Source of the DNA: Prevotella sp. UBA6429
GTDB lineage: Bacteria; Bacteroidota; Bacteroidia; Bacteroidales; Bacteroidaceae
Assembly: GCA_002437285.1 (NCBI GenBank)
Contig: DJOV01000089.1
Span: 1 to 44,084, forward strand
Length of the DNA: 44,084 bases
Direction: 5' to 3'
Part shown: positions 25,848-34,515 of the stretch, piece by piece
Layout: each line of letters begins with the position of its first letter
Numbering within the stretch: the stretch's first letter is position 1
Position numbers and translations under genes: made by a program
The notes under the pieces: model-generated
What the model saw: only the letters and a program-made list of their open reading frames with translations
Database searches by the model: none
Told to the model about the DNA's origin: nothing

Positions 25848-26413
25848 TTCCGGATGATGGTCACCTCTCCGTCGGCGCCGAGCTTCACAATGGAACTGGG
25901 CTTATGGGGTTTATGTTCCTGTCGGCGTGCGAAGCACACATAGTCGGCCTGCGCCAAGAGCTCCGGTGCGATGTCGCAATAGTTTTGCGCGGCGGGTTGG
26001 CCACTGATATTGACGCTGGTGGAGACCAATGCCTTTTGGAAGCGGTAGCAGAGCTCGCGCGAGAACGGCTCCTTGGTGATGCGCAGGGCGATGCTGCCAT
26101 CATCGGCGATGAGGTTGGGGGCGAGGTTGACCGCTCCGTCGAGGATGACCGTCATGGGATCCACAGCAGCGTCGATGAGGTCCCAGGCCACAGGCGGCAC
26201 CTGCCTGACATAACGTTGCAGGCGCGCGTCACTGTCGACGAGGCAGATGAGCGCCTTCGAGTCGTCGCGCTGTTTCATCTTGTAAACCTTGGCCACGGCC
26301 TCGGCGTTGGTGGCGTCGCAACCGATGCCCCACACCGTGTCGGTGGGATAGAGAATGACGCCGCCCTCACGAAGCACGCGGACAGCGTTGCGTATGTCTT
26401 CTTCTTGTGTCAT
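25844..26413 (-). CDS. tsaC: L-threonylcarbamoyladenylate synthase (TsaC/Sua5 family)
   Basis: A 189-residue enzyme that makes threonylcarbamoyl-AMP for t6A at position 37 of tRNAs reading ANN codons. GGVILYPTDTVWGIGCDA is the N-terminal signature, KVYKMKQRDDSKALICLV has the KxR..SK motif, and TSVNISGQPA is the C-terminal one. The protein has only the YrdC domain (short form), without a Sua5 C-terminal domain. Confidence 0.95.
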   Translation of the reverse strand: MTQEEDIRNAVRVLREGGVILYPTDTVWGIGCDATNAEAVAKVYKMKQRDDSKALICLVDSDARLQRYVRQVPPVAWDLIDAAVDPMTVILDGAVNLAPNLIADDGSIALRITKEPFSRELCYRFQKALVSTSVNISGQPAAQNYCDIAPELLAQADYVCFARRQEHKPHKPSSIVKLGADGEVTIIRK

Positions 26414-26437
26414 GTGCTTGCAAAATCTGATTTACCG

Positions 26438-26469
26438 CAAAATTACGAATTCTTTCGGTCTCGCCCAAA
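26438..26469 (-). promoter_or_regulatory. Consensus promoter of tsaC-clc
   Basis: On the minus strand TTTG (26466-26469), a 20-nt spacer and TAATTTTG (26438-26445) match the consensus exactly. The -7 box ends 24 nt before the tsaC ATG. Confidence 0.8.
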
Positions 26470-26522
26470 TGTTTGGACAAAAAGTTGCTTGCATTTTATG
26501 CCATCTTGGCTCGGGCACGAAA

Positions 26523-29018
26523 TCAACCCATGGCTGTGACTTGGCTTCCTTTGGCCAAGCCACAGCCATGGATGATCTTTTCCATGTGTTCGATCATGTC
26601 TTGTTGGGCAAATACGATGGCGGCCGTTTCATGGTCTGTCTTGATGGAATACTCACCTTCTGTTCCATACCACTCTACCAGATATTGGTGGTTGTCTGTC
26701 TGCAATTGGAAAGCGTGCTCATATTCTCCTTTCGAATCGTAGAATGTGAATCTGTCATTTTCGATCTTGTCTTTTTGACAGACGTTGCGAAGATACAAGA
26801 GTATAGGGTCAAGACAGTGCCCATTGAGCGTTTTGCGCTGGGCAATGATGACATGACCGCTTTGGCTGTAAATACGTTTGTTCCATGCTTCGTCAAGAAT
26901 TGTCGGACACTTGACAAGGCACTGAATCCAAGGTGCGCAATTCTCCTGCCTGTCGGCAATCAGTGCTTTTAGAAAGTCTATAGCCGACATGGCTGGATAG
27001 CTGTCCGTCCATAAGTCAATCAGAGCCTTTATGTTCTTTCCGTACGCTTGCCCTTCCCTTGTGTGTTCCCGCAGGTAACGTTTGAAGCTATTGTCGCGAT
27101 CCTTGTTATACAGGAACAGTCTGTTGTTTTCCTCCCAACAGTTGGGCATGAAGGTCAGCATGGCGATGTAATATGTGAGGCTATAGTCTTTGATGCACCC
27201 CAGCATCCCCAACAATCTTTCACTGTATTTCTTGAAAGCGTCAAGATGGTTGTCAGACCAGTTTAAAAGGCACCGTATCTGCCCCCAAAGGTAAGGATGC
27301 TGCTCCACCTCGTCAATGCGTTCTTCCCATTCGTCATCTAACAATGACAAAGCGGCTTTGAGCCGTTCTTCGGCTAATGACTGGTTGTCAAGACGTTGGT
27401 AATTCTTAGTGCCATCTTTCAAAAATTTTTTCACAGCGTGCCTGTCTTTCTCCAAGTTCAATCCTTCTTCATGCACATACGTGGCCAGGTCTTTGACCAT
27501 TTGCTTCAAGCTAAAGGTTGCTTCTTTAGAGAACTGAAGCTTATCTATTCTCTGGTTGTTGTTGTCGTTAAGAAGTATGTTGCGCGCCGACCTGACCCAT
27601 GCTTCCAGGTTCTTAAGCCAGGCCCTATGGAGGTTCTTGTCGAAATGGAAAGCCGCCAGCTCTTGCTCATTTTTTCTTGTCTTCGATGCGGGGAAAGCGC
27701 GAAGAAACAGCAACATGGCATAAAATGTCAATTCAACATCATTGGGTACATTTGTGTCCAAAAAAGAATCAAATAGGGTGCGTTTATCCTTCTCGATGTG
27801 GCTTGTATCGGGCAACAGGTAGGATATTTCAAAGTAGATGCCGTTGCTGTCTTCGCATATCAAGGAACAGACATCCTGTATCAGTTGTTTGAAATTCAAC
27901 GTGGGAGTCGTTGTTGGCACGACGGCATGTTTCTCGCCACTGCGCAGCTCCGTCAAACTGTCTGTATAAGCAAACAGCAGGCCGTCTATATTTGATTCCC
28001 TCATGTCATATGCAGCTTCTGCAAGTTGCTTGGACGTGTTGTCGTTTTCGAGTAATTGAAGGGCGATCAACCGTAACAGCAGCTTTTTGAATTGGACTTC
28101 TGAGAGCTTGGCAGCTGCGAGGCGTCGCTTTTTGCGTGCATCAGCATCCTCGCTCTCCGTGTCAATAATTGCCTGACGCGCATACTTGTGCCAAAACAGG
28201 TCGATCCACGCCCCGTCCATCATTGAACGCCACATCTCCTCGTCTGCTTCAGTTGCGAGCGGAAGACCTTGTTCGTTAGTCTCCTTTTGTTGCATTTGGA
28301 GTTCTTCTTCAAGTGTGGATTTCAGTTTGTCAAAATCAGACAACTGCTTACCCCGTGCGTTCATCTTGATGAAAAGTTCATCCGACAAGCCAAAATCTCC
28401 CAGGTTCAAAAGATGAAAAGTTATGTGCTCCAGATTTTGGCGGCACGTGGCCATATCCATGTTCCAGTCCTCACCCATTTCATGAAAAATGGCGTCTATC
28501 ATGACAAGCATAGAGAGGATTGTGGGATCATATTTCCATTCCCACTTGAACCAATCTCTCTTTTTGATTATAGCTGACGGGGGTAGGTCCTTGCATTGCT
28601 TTTTTGAAACAGCAAGCGCCTCCTTTACAAGTTGTAAAGCGTCATGTTGTACCAGTTCATCGCAAAACTCCTCGGATGTATTGCGAGTCTCGTAGGTGAA
28701 CACGGAATGTTTCCTGTCTTCTGCAACACGAAGTTCCATTCCCATCATCCAGTGAAGGAGAAACAGCGTTGTGAGGCGCTGCTGGCCGTCGAGAGGTTCA
28801 AAAGCCCCCTTCCGGTTGCTGCCATATATGAAGTCAAGTTCTGTCGCGGGACGTTTTCCCTTCACCACCAGGAGAAGAGTGTGTACAAAGACCTTTCTGA
28901 TCTCTTCCACTTTCTCATCTGCTCGGCCTTGGGCATATTCGCGTTGTATCTTGGGAATACGGATCTTGCCTTGCTTTAAAAGGTCGCTAAAACTGTATTT
29001 TTTCAAGCTGTCACTCAT
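26523..29018 (-). CDS. DUF262 (ParB/Srx-like) protein, cassette gene 2
   Basis: An 831-residue protein. The N-terminal DUF262 domain has IPKIQREYAQGR (21-32) and FEPLDGQQRLTTLF with DGQQR at 77-81. FIKMNARGKQLSDFDKLKS near residue 220 is the second family signature (N.RG..L). The long C-terminal half is helical, with no HNH or other nuclease motif that I can see. Related DUF262 proteins (GmrS, SspE, BrxU families) are nucleotide-binding or nucleotide-sensing parts of type IV restriction and phage-defence systems. It overlaps the upstream gene by 8 nt. Base use is more A+T-rich than the neighbours. Defence function is inference. Confidence 0.82.
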   Translation of the reverse strand: MSDSLKKYSFSDLLKQGKIRIPKIQREYAQGRADEKVEEIRKVFVHTLLLVVKGKRPATELDFIYGSNRKGAFEPLDGQQRLTTLFLLHWMMGMELRVAEDRKHSVFTYETRNTSEEFCDELVQHDALQLVKEALAVSKKQCKDLPPSAIIKKRDWFKWEWKYDPTILSMLVMIDAIFHEMGEDWNMDMATCRQNLEHITFHLLNLGDFGLSDELFIKMNARGKQLSDFDKLKSTLEEELQMQQKETNEQGLPLATEADEEMWRSMMDGAWIDLFWHKYARQAIIDTESEDADARKKRRLAAAKLSEVQFKKLLLRLIALQLLENDNTSKQLAEAAYDMRESNIDGLLFAYTDSLTELRSGEKHAVVPTTTPTLNFKQLIQDVCSLICEDSNGIYFEISYLLPDTSHIEKDKRTLFDSFLDTNVPNDVELTFYAMLLFLRAFPASKTRKNEQELAAFHFDKNLHRAWLKNLEAWVRSARNILLNDNNNQRIDKLQFSKEATFSLKQMVKDLATYVHEEGLNLEKDRHAVKKFLKDGTKNYQRLDNQSLAEERLKAALSLLDDEWEERIDEVEQHPYLWGQIRCLLNWSDNHLDAFKKYSERLLGMLGCIKDYSLTYYIAMLTFMPNCWEENNRLFLYNKDRDNSFKRYLREHTREGQAYGKNIKALIDLWTDSYPAMSAIDFLKALIADRQENCAPWIQCLVKCPTILDEAWNKRIYSQSGHVIIAQRKTLNGHCLDPILLYLRNVCQKDKIENDRFTFYDSKGEYEHAFQLQTDNHQYLVEWYGTEGEYSIKTDHETAAIVFAQQDMIEHMEKIIHGCGLAKGSQVTAMG
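26528..26571. repeat. 18-bp inverted repeat across the end of the DUF262 gene
   Basis: Arms 26528-26545 and 26554-26571 (CCATGGCTGTG.CTTGGC against its complement) pair with one mismatch around an 8-nt loop. The repeat lies in the last codons of the DUF262 gene, 3 nt inside the stop. No T-run follows on either strand, so it may be a weak bidirectional terminator or 3'-end stabiliser. Confidence 0.65.
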
Positions 29019-30939
29019 TATTTGCCTCCTTGCCGTTTGTGGTTACTGAATCAAAAATGGGGTCCACCGCTTCGTGTAAAGCTCTCATGTACCCCTCCCT
29101 GTCATTGCTGTTCCATCTCATGTTGTCAAGATATGACGATTCCTTGTCACTGTCGGTGTAATACTTCAGAAACAAATTGCGGGTGCACAAGGGGATGAAG
29201 CGGTCTCCTTTTCTATCGTACTTGATGATGCAATAACGCTTATAGGCAAATGGCGCATCTTTGTACTCCCTGTTTGTTGCGCTATCCAGTAGCGTCAAGT
29301 TGCTGAGATAGTCTTTTTTCTTGGTGGTGAGGTCTATTTCTGCGTCTGTTTCGCCCGACTCTGATGAATAGAACTTGTTTATCGTTAAATAGAAATCTCT
29401 GTATTTGTCTACATTCACCTTTTGCCGTTCCGCAAACTCATCGATTAGCTTTTGGCATTTGCCAGCGAGTTGCTTCGCGCGGTCAGTGTGCTCCAATCCC
29501 AATATGAACTTCACATTCTTAAGCCATCTCATGCGATCGTCAAATTCCTGCAATGTGGCATCGTTTTGTGAGTCCACATGCTCCACATCCCACGTTCCTT
29601 TTTTATATTTGTCGAAAGCGAACCGCATGTTTCCTCCCTTTAGGCAACATTCTATGTTGAACAGCAATAAGATACGGCCGACATACTCTTGTCCGTACTC
29701 CAATTCGTCAATGTCGTCCTTGCAGAGAAACTTGTTGTCTTTCTTGAAGCGTTCCATCATTTTCCGGCGAAGTGCTGCCTGGGTGTCATCTTCGGTCCAT
29801 TCGTGTTCGGGCGAAGATAGCTTGCAAATGTGTTTTTCGCTTTCCAGATAGTTGTGGATCTGCAATGGCGTGAAGCCGATGGCTACCAGGTAGCCCACAT
29901 AATGGTAATACATGCTGTCTTCATACCATGCCACCAATCTGTCAAAAGTCTTCCTCACTTGTTTCCAGGTGTCCTGCATTGTGTGTATGTCGTCAGACCA
30001 AGCACACTCAAAACACTCTTGAGTGTTGTGGTGCTCTTGATCACGGCAATGGTCGTAGAGTCTCTGGAATTCGCGGTATGAATAGTCGGTGTCCTTTTCT
30101 TCATCTCGGCATGTGACAAAGTCGAACAACACATCCATCCGAGTTTGCGTGCCTTGATTATCATCACTGATGAAGTACCAGAAGCTGTCATCCTGAAATT
30201 TTCGCTCCATTTCATTCCACTCCATGGACAATTGTTCTGCTGGCAGCGTGTCTTCCCCTGCTCGCAAACCGTAATCCATGATGAATAATGCTTTGATAAG
30301 TTCTGAACTTGTCAGTGAAATCTTGCCTTTGTTAAGACGGTTGAAGATGTTGATGCTCACAAGTTCTTCTCTGTCTTTTTCAAGGGTATACCAGATTATC
30401 TTTATTTGGCGTTTTTGGTCATAAAGCAAAGAGCCAGTGAAATTGTTCAGGTTTTGTTTCTTCCTTGTTTGGTCCTTGAACCATTCATCGATGACCCGCT
30501 TTGCTTCAGCCAAGTAATAGCTGTCAATGTTTTCTGCTGCATTGGGATTCTCGAAGTCCAGTTGGGGGCGATTGGCGTATGCGATGTCATAGAGAGAGTC
30601 TTCATACATCTCGCGCTCATCTTCGCCCAGACGTTTCATGAGTCGTTTTAAGATCAGCAACATGGTGGTTAGGCGTTGTTGGCCGTCCAGCACTTCGTAT
30701 GCGTCCCTACCATTGTATTGGCAGGGCTTGACCACTATGGGTTGAAGAAAATAACTGTCACTCTTGGGATTGCTGTCATTCGCAAACTGTTTGATGTCTT
30801 CCAGCAAATCTGTCACTTGCTTTTCCTCCCAACGGTAGCCGCGTTGGAAGGACGGTATCACAAAGTGATGCTTCCCGTCCAGCAAATCCGCAATGGGCAT
30901 TGGGGCGAAGTCTTTGTTGTAGGTTGGGTCGGTTCCCAT
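29011..30939 (-). CDS. DUF262 plus HNH-like (DUF1524-type) protein, cassette gene 1
   Basis: A 642-residue protein. The N-terminal DUF262 domain has HHFVIPSFQRGYRWEEKQV and YEVLDGQQRLTTML with DGQQR at 85-89; FNRLNKGKISLTSSELIKA near residue 200 is the second DUF262 signature. The C-terminal part shows an HNH/DUF1524 pattern: TWDVEHVDSQND near 449-459, then DYLSNLTLLDSATNREY near 540-555, and a Lys-rich end. That is the domain order of GmrSD-type enzymes that cut modified DNA. It is the first gene of the pair and shares 8 nt with the next. No methyltransferase or modification gene is nearby. Target and activity are not known. Confidence 0.85.
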   Translation of the reverse strand: MGTDPTYNKDFAPMPIADLLDGKHHFVIPSFQRGYRWEEKQVTDLLEDIKQFANDSNPKSDSYFLQPIVVKPCQYNGRDAYEVLDGQQRLTTMLLILKRLMKRLGEDEREMYEDSLYDIAYANRPQLDFENPNAAENIDSYYLAEAKRVIDEWFKDQTRKKQNLNNFTGSLLYDQKRQIKIIWYTLEKDREELVSINIFNRLNKGKISLTSSELIKALFIMDYGLRAGEDTLPAEQLSMEWNEMERKFQDDSFWYFISDDNQGTQTRMDVLFDFVTCRDEEKDTDYSYREFQRLYDHCRDQEHHNTQECFECAWSDDIHTMQDTWKQVRKTFDRLVAWYEDSMYYHYVGYLVAIGFTPLQIHNYLESEKHICKLSSPEHEWTEDDTQAALRRKMMERFKKDNKFLCKDDIDELEYGQEYVGRILLLFNIECCLKGGNMRFAFDKYKKGTWDVEHVDSQNDATLQEFDDRMRWLKNVKFILGLEHTDRAKQLAGKCQKLIDEFAERQKVNVDKYRDFYLTINKFYSSESGETDAEIDLTTKKKDYLSNLTLLDSATNREYKDAPFAYKRYCIIKYDRKGDRFIPLCTRNLFLKYYTDSDKESSYLDNMRWNSNDREGYMRALHEAVDPIFDSVTTNGKEANNE

Positions 30940-31019
30940 GTTTTCGCGTTTTTAAGAGGATTCTATCGTGATTTATGGTGCTCACCTGATGGCTCGGTAG
31001 AAAACATACGGTTTGACTG

Positions 31020-32480
31020 CTAATTCCTTTCCTGCCTGTCGCTCTTCCGCTTGAAGATCTTGTAGCCTGTGGCGGCCACGATGACGCTCATCAAGGGCGA
31101 GATGATGTTGAAGAAGCAGTAAGGCAAGTAGGCAAAGGTCGGCACGCCCAGCACCGTGCTCTGCGTCATGCCACAGGTGTTCCACGGCACGAGCACTGAC
31201 GTCACGGTGACCGCATCCTCGGTGGTTCGACTGAGCAGTCGGCGCTCATACCCCTGCTCATCATAGACATCGCGGAACATGTTGCCCGTGAGCAAGATGC
31301 AGAGGTACTGGTCGGCGATGGCCACATTGAGCATCAAGCCCGTGGTGGCCGTCGAGGCGACGAGTGACGTGCGTCCCTTCACCAGGTGGATGAAGAGGCG
31401 CGTGATGCCGCCCACCATACCCGACGCGGCCATGGTGCCACCGAAACACATGGCACAGATGATGAGCCAGATGGTGTCCATCATGCCGCCCATGCCGCGC
31501 GTGGCCACCAGGGCGGCGAGCATGTCGTTGTCGGTATGGAGGGCCGTGCTGCCATAGAGACTCTTCATGGCTGCCGTGAAGGGCGACGGAGCGATTTCCG
31601 CAAGCACACCGGGCTGCCACACCAGGGCTGCCGCAACGGCCATGACCGACGACAGGAAGAGCGTGATGACAGGTGGCGTGCGGCGTGCGATGAGGACACC
31701 CGTGAGCACGGGCACCGCGAGCAGCCACGGGGTGATGTTGAACCGCTGGCTGATGGCCTCGGTGAAGGTGTCGATGTCTTGCGAACTGCTGGTGTGGGCA
31801 AACAGGCCGCCGATGGCAAAGATGACGAGGGCCAGGCACATCGACGGCACGGTGGTGATGAGCATGTAGCGGATATGCTTGAACAGTGGCACGCCCAGGC
31901 TGCCCGAGGCCAGCGTGGTGGTCTCTGACAGCGGCGAGATCTTGTCGCCGAAGTAAGCCCCACTGATGATGGCGCCCGCCACCCATCCGTCGGCAAAGCC
32001 TTGCGCCCTGCCGATGCCCATGAGTGCGATGCCTATGGTGGCGATGGTGGTCCACGACGACCCCGTCATGACGCTCACCAAGGCGCAGATGGCACACGTG
32101 GAGGCGAGGAAGACGTCGGGGTGGATGATCTGCACCCCATAGTAGACCAGCGCAGGCACCACGCCGCTCACCATCCACACGCCACCCAGCGCGCCGATGA
32201 GCAAGAGGATGACGAGGGCGCTCGACACGCTGGCCACGTTCTTGGTGATGGCTTTCTCAAAACTGGCCCACGGCACGTTGAGATAGCCCATGCCGATGAG
32301 CACGCACAGGGCCGACACGGTGAGCAGCGTGATCTGCGACGCACCGCCCAGTGCGTCACTGCCAAAAGCCTTGATGGTGACCGTGAGCATGATCACGAGC
32401 ACGGCGATGGGGACCAGCGACAACAAAGCCGACGGTCGCCGCTTCAGGGGTTCACCTTTCTTGTTCCGATTGTGTAACAT
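31020..32480 (-). CDS. nhaC: Na+/H+ antiporter NhaC
   Basis: A 486-residue inner-membrane antiporter with about twelve hydrophobic segments. MTGSSWTTIATIGIALMGIG and ISGAYFGDKISPLSETT are the NhaC signatures; the latter holds the conserved Asp. VPWNTCGMTQSTVLGVP near the C-terminus is also typical. It likely exchanges Na+ for H+ at the cell membrane. The start at 32480 (MLHNRNKKGEPLKRR) avoids the 5' extension that would run into the upstream gene. It is 19 nt after a small membrane-protein gene. Confidence 0.93.
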   Translation of the reverse strand: MLHNRNKKGEPLKRRPSALLSLVPIAVLVIMLTVTIKAFGSDALGGASQITLLTVSALCVLIGMGYLNVPWASFEKAITKNVASVSSALVILLLIGALGGVWMVSGVVPALVYYGVQIIHPDVFLASTCAICALVSVMTGSSWTTIATIGIALMGIGRAQGFADGWVAGAIISGAYFGDKISPLSETTTLASGSLGVPLFKHIRYMLITTVPSMCLALVIFAIGGLFAHTSSSQDIDTFTEAISQRFNITPWLLAVPVLTGVLIARRTPPVITLFLSSVMAVAAALVWQPGVLAEIAPSPFTAAMKSLYGSTALHTDNDMLAALVATRGMGGMMDTIWLIICAMCFGGTMAASGMVGGITRLFIHLVKGRTSLVASTATTGLMLNVAIADQYLCILLTGNMFRDVYDEQGYERRLLSRTTEDAVTVTSVLVPWNTCGMTQSTVLGVPTFAYLPYCFFNIISPLMSVIVAATGYKIFKRKSDRQERN

Positions 32481-32499
32481 GGAGTATGGCGTTGTGTGA

Positions 32500-32805
32500 T
32501 TACTGTCCGCCCACCGATGCCTCAATGAAGCGGAGCAGGCAAAGCACTGTGAAGATGGCAAACAGGGCTGTCATGGCCGAGAAATAGACAACAGGACCTT
32601 TCTTGCGTGCGCCCGCCTCTCGTGTGGCCTTCAGATAAGTCTTCAGGTTGAGCGCATGAAATAAAGCCAGCAGGAGGAACCCCGCAAAAGCCAGGAAAAG
32701 GAAAGCATTGCCCAAGCGGCTATTGTCTTGCACGGTTATCCCTGCAAGGATGAGCGCCAGCCCCATCCACTTCACGCTGTTGACACGTCTCTTGTTGTTG
32801 TCCAT
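32500..32805 (-). CDS. Small membrane protein of unknown function
   Basis: A 101-residue protein with three hydrophobic segments: about residues 13-26, 33-51 and 73-94. The loop between the second and third is basic (LKTYLKATREAGARKKG), which suggests a cytoplasmic loop. I do not recognise a family. It is 19 nt upstream of nhaC and likely in the same transcript, so a link to that antiporter is possible but not shown. Confidence 0.65.
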   Translation of the reverse strand: MDNNKRRVNSVKWMGLALILAGITVQDNSRLGNAFLFLAFAGFLLLALFHALNLKTYLKATREAGARKKGPVVYFSAMTALFAIFTVLCLLRFIEASVGGQ

Positions 32806-32875
32806 TCTCTTGTCTTGTTGATGAAATAATGTGTTGCGTTGCGCATGGCGACAGTCCGAAAGCGCAAAGTGACTG

Positions 32876-32883
32876 CAAAGTTA
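32876..32883 (-). promoter_or_regulatory. -7 box for the small membrane protein/nhaC operon
   Basis: TAACTTTG on the minus strand matches TAnnTTTG, about 70 nt before the ATG at 32805. No TTTG is found at the -33 distance. Confidence 0.45.
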
Positions 32884-32951
32884 CACTTTTTTTTGGCATG
32901 TGCGGCATAGGGTGTCGCACATTTTGTTGCTCATCATTAGGCACATACCCA

Positions 32952-32992
32952 AAAGAGGCGGGATGAAAAGCCGTTTTTCATCCCGCCTCTTT
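32952..32992 (-). terminator. Terminator of the AraC/NifX fusion gene
   Basis: A perfect 18-bp inverted repeat (32952-32969 with 32975-32992, 5-nt loop), 20 nt after the stop codon at 33013. On the minus strand the stem ends in CTCTTTTGGG, a short T-run. Confidence 0.75.
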
Positions 32993-33012
32993 GTCTGTAG
33001 TGTTGCGCAGTG

Positions 33013-34296
33013 TCACTCGTCGTGATGCCCGTCGCAGGCATCATGATGGCACGAGCTGTCACCATAGGCGATGGAACCGTCAAGGTATTTCCCGATCAGC
33101 TCATCGGTGCCGATGACGGGTGCACCACCGTGTACGGCAATGTCCATCTCGCCGAGCATCTTCACGGCACCAGCCCCGAGGCCGCCACAGACCACATCGG
33201 TCACGCCCAGGCTTTGCAGAAAGCGCGGCATGGCTCCATGGGCGTGCTCAGGAGAGGTGAGCACTTGTTTGCCGACCACTTGATTGTCGGCGATGTCGAA
33301 AAGGGTCACTTGGGGTGCCTTGCCGAAATGGGGATAGAGCACACCATCGGCAGTGGGAATTGCAATTTTTTGTTTCATGTCTTCTATTTGTCTTGTTGAA
33401 TGTTCTGTTGGGGCAGCGGCATGCGCCCGCATCTCCGACGGCATGTGTCCTGTCAGCCGCTTGAAGAACTTCACGAAGTAGGACGGGTCGTCAAAACCCA
33501 GCTGGTAACTTATCTCCTTCACACTCAGGGTGGAGTTCTGGAGTTGGCGCTTGGCCTCAAGCACTATGCGGTCGTTGATGATCTGCAATGGGGAGCGGTG
33601 CGCGCTTTGGCGGACATACGTCGCCAGGCTTCGTGGCGAGACGTTCAACAGGCCGGCGTATTCCTGCACGGTATGCAGGGTGCGGAAGTTTTTCTCGAGC
33701 AACTGGCGGAACCTCACGAAGGTGCAGTTGGCGACACTTGTCACATACAGTTTGGGCCTCTCCTTGCGTTCTCCGCCGCGTTGCACGCGTATGAGAAAAA
33801 GACGCAACAGGTACTGCATGTAGTCCTTGTGGGCGAACGCCCCTGTGAGCGCATACTCGCGGTTCATCTCACCGACGATGCCAAGCAGCCGCCGCTCCTC
33901 GTCGGCCGTTATCTTGCAATACGGCAGGGAATCGTAGGCATTGAACACATTGTACTTGATAAAAACACTCTCGCTCGACTCCTCGTCGACCAGGAAACTC
34001 GCATTGAAGTGGATGACCACCCCCTGGTAGTCGGTGTTGCGGTCGAAACAGTGAATCTGTCCAGGGGCTACAAAGAAGATGGTGTTGTCGCTCACAGGAT
34101 AGTCGACAAAGTCGACCATGTGCATGCCATGCCCGCGACGGAACCAGATAATCTGATAGAAGTCGTGCGCATGTGGCTGCATGGGATTGCCGCAGATGTC
34201 ATGGAAGAAGTGCGGCATGAAGTGCAGCTCCAGTTCCAGGCCGGAGTGACGGTCCTCGCCAATGGCGTATGTCTTTACTTTGTCCATGCTTGTCAT
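33013..34296 (-). CDS. AraC-family regulator fused to a NifX/NafY-type metal-cofactor domain
   Basis: A 427-residue protein with three parts. Residues 1-160 hold an AraC-type cupin (MQPHAHDFYQIIWFRRGHG, FFVAPGQIHCFDR). Residues 190-295 are the AraC DNA-binding domain (LNVSPRSLATYVRQS, then LSVKEISYQLGFDDPSYFVK). From about residue 307 (MKQKIAIPTADGVLYPHFG) a dinitrogenase-iron-molybdenum-cofactor-type domain follows, with EHAHGAMPRFLQ and CGGLGAGAVKML. The tail HHDACDGHHDE looks metal-binding. No stop separates the parts. The inner ATG at 33378 looks like an old independent start. The main start could also be 34287. The ligand and target are unknown; a metal or redox signal is a guess. Confidence 0.82.
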   Translation of the reverse strand: MTSMDKVKTYAIGEDRHSGLELELHFMPHFFHDICGNPMQPHAHDFYQIIWFRRGHGMHMVDFVDYPVSDNTIFFVAPGQIHCFDRNTDYQGVVIHFNASFLVDEESSESVFIKYNVFNAYDSLPYCKITADEERRLLGIVGEMNREYALTGAFAHKDYMQYLLRLFLIRVQRGGERKERPKLYVTSVANCTFVRFRQLLEKNFRTLHTVQEYAGLLNVSPRSLATYVRQSAHRSPLQIINDRIVLEAKRQLQNSTLSVKEISYQLGFDDPSYFVKFFKRLTGHMPSEMRAHAAAPTEHSTRQIEDMKQKIAIPTADGVLYPHFGKAPQVTLFDIADNQVVGKQVLTSPEHAHGAMPRFLQSLGVTDVVCGGLGAGAVKMLGEMDIAVHGGAPVIGTDELIGKYLDGSIAYGDSSCHHDACDGHHDE

Positions 34297-34338
34297 GTTG
34301 TTGGTGTTTGCAATGGGTGCTTCGGTTTCCCGCAATGG

Positions 34339-34409
34339 CAGATTCTGTCGTTCGCATGGCAAATTTACATATAAATTTTGACGTTCAGTATTGGCACGCG
34401 CAAATTTAC
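34339..34409. promoter_or_regulatory. Direct-repeat array, candidate AraC operator
   Basis: A 15-bp repeat (34339-34353 and 34372-34386, 11 of 15 matching, offset 33 bp) alternates with an exact 10-bp repeat GCAAATTTAC (34359-34368 and 34400-34409). AAATTTA-CATA-TAAATTT (34361-34378) is an inverted repeat. The array lies between the AraC gene and the divergent gene at 34516. Confidence 0.45.
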
Positions 34410-34454
34410 CATCCTGCTTCGGCAAAGTACAACGGCAAACGATGTGGAAGTGCG

Positions 34455-34462
34455 TAATTTTG
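34455..34462 (+). promoter_or_regulatory. -7 box for the small gene at 34516
   Basis: TAATTTTG matches TAnnTTTG, about 53 nt before the ATG. The -33 element is not consensus, as expected for an activator-dependent promoter. Confidence 0.5.
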
Positions 34463-34515
34463 CAGCCGAGATAACACTCACAAATCACTCATAAACCACA
34501 AAAACAAACGCAACA

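Noticed and set aside
30940..31019. Promoter for the DUF262 cassette
   Set aside because: TATGTTTT resembles the -7 box but misses the final G and has no -33 TTTG that I could place with confidence.
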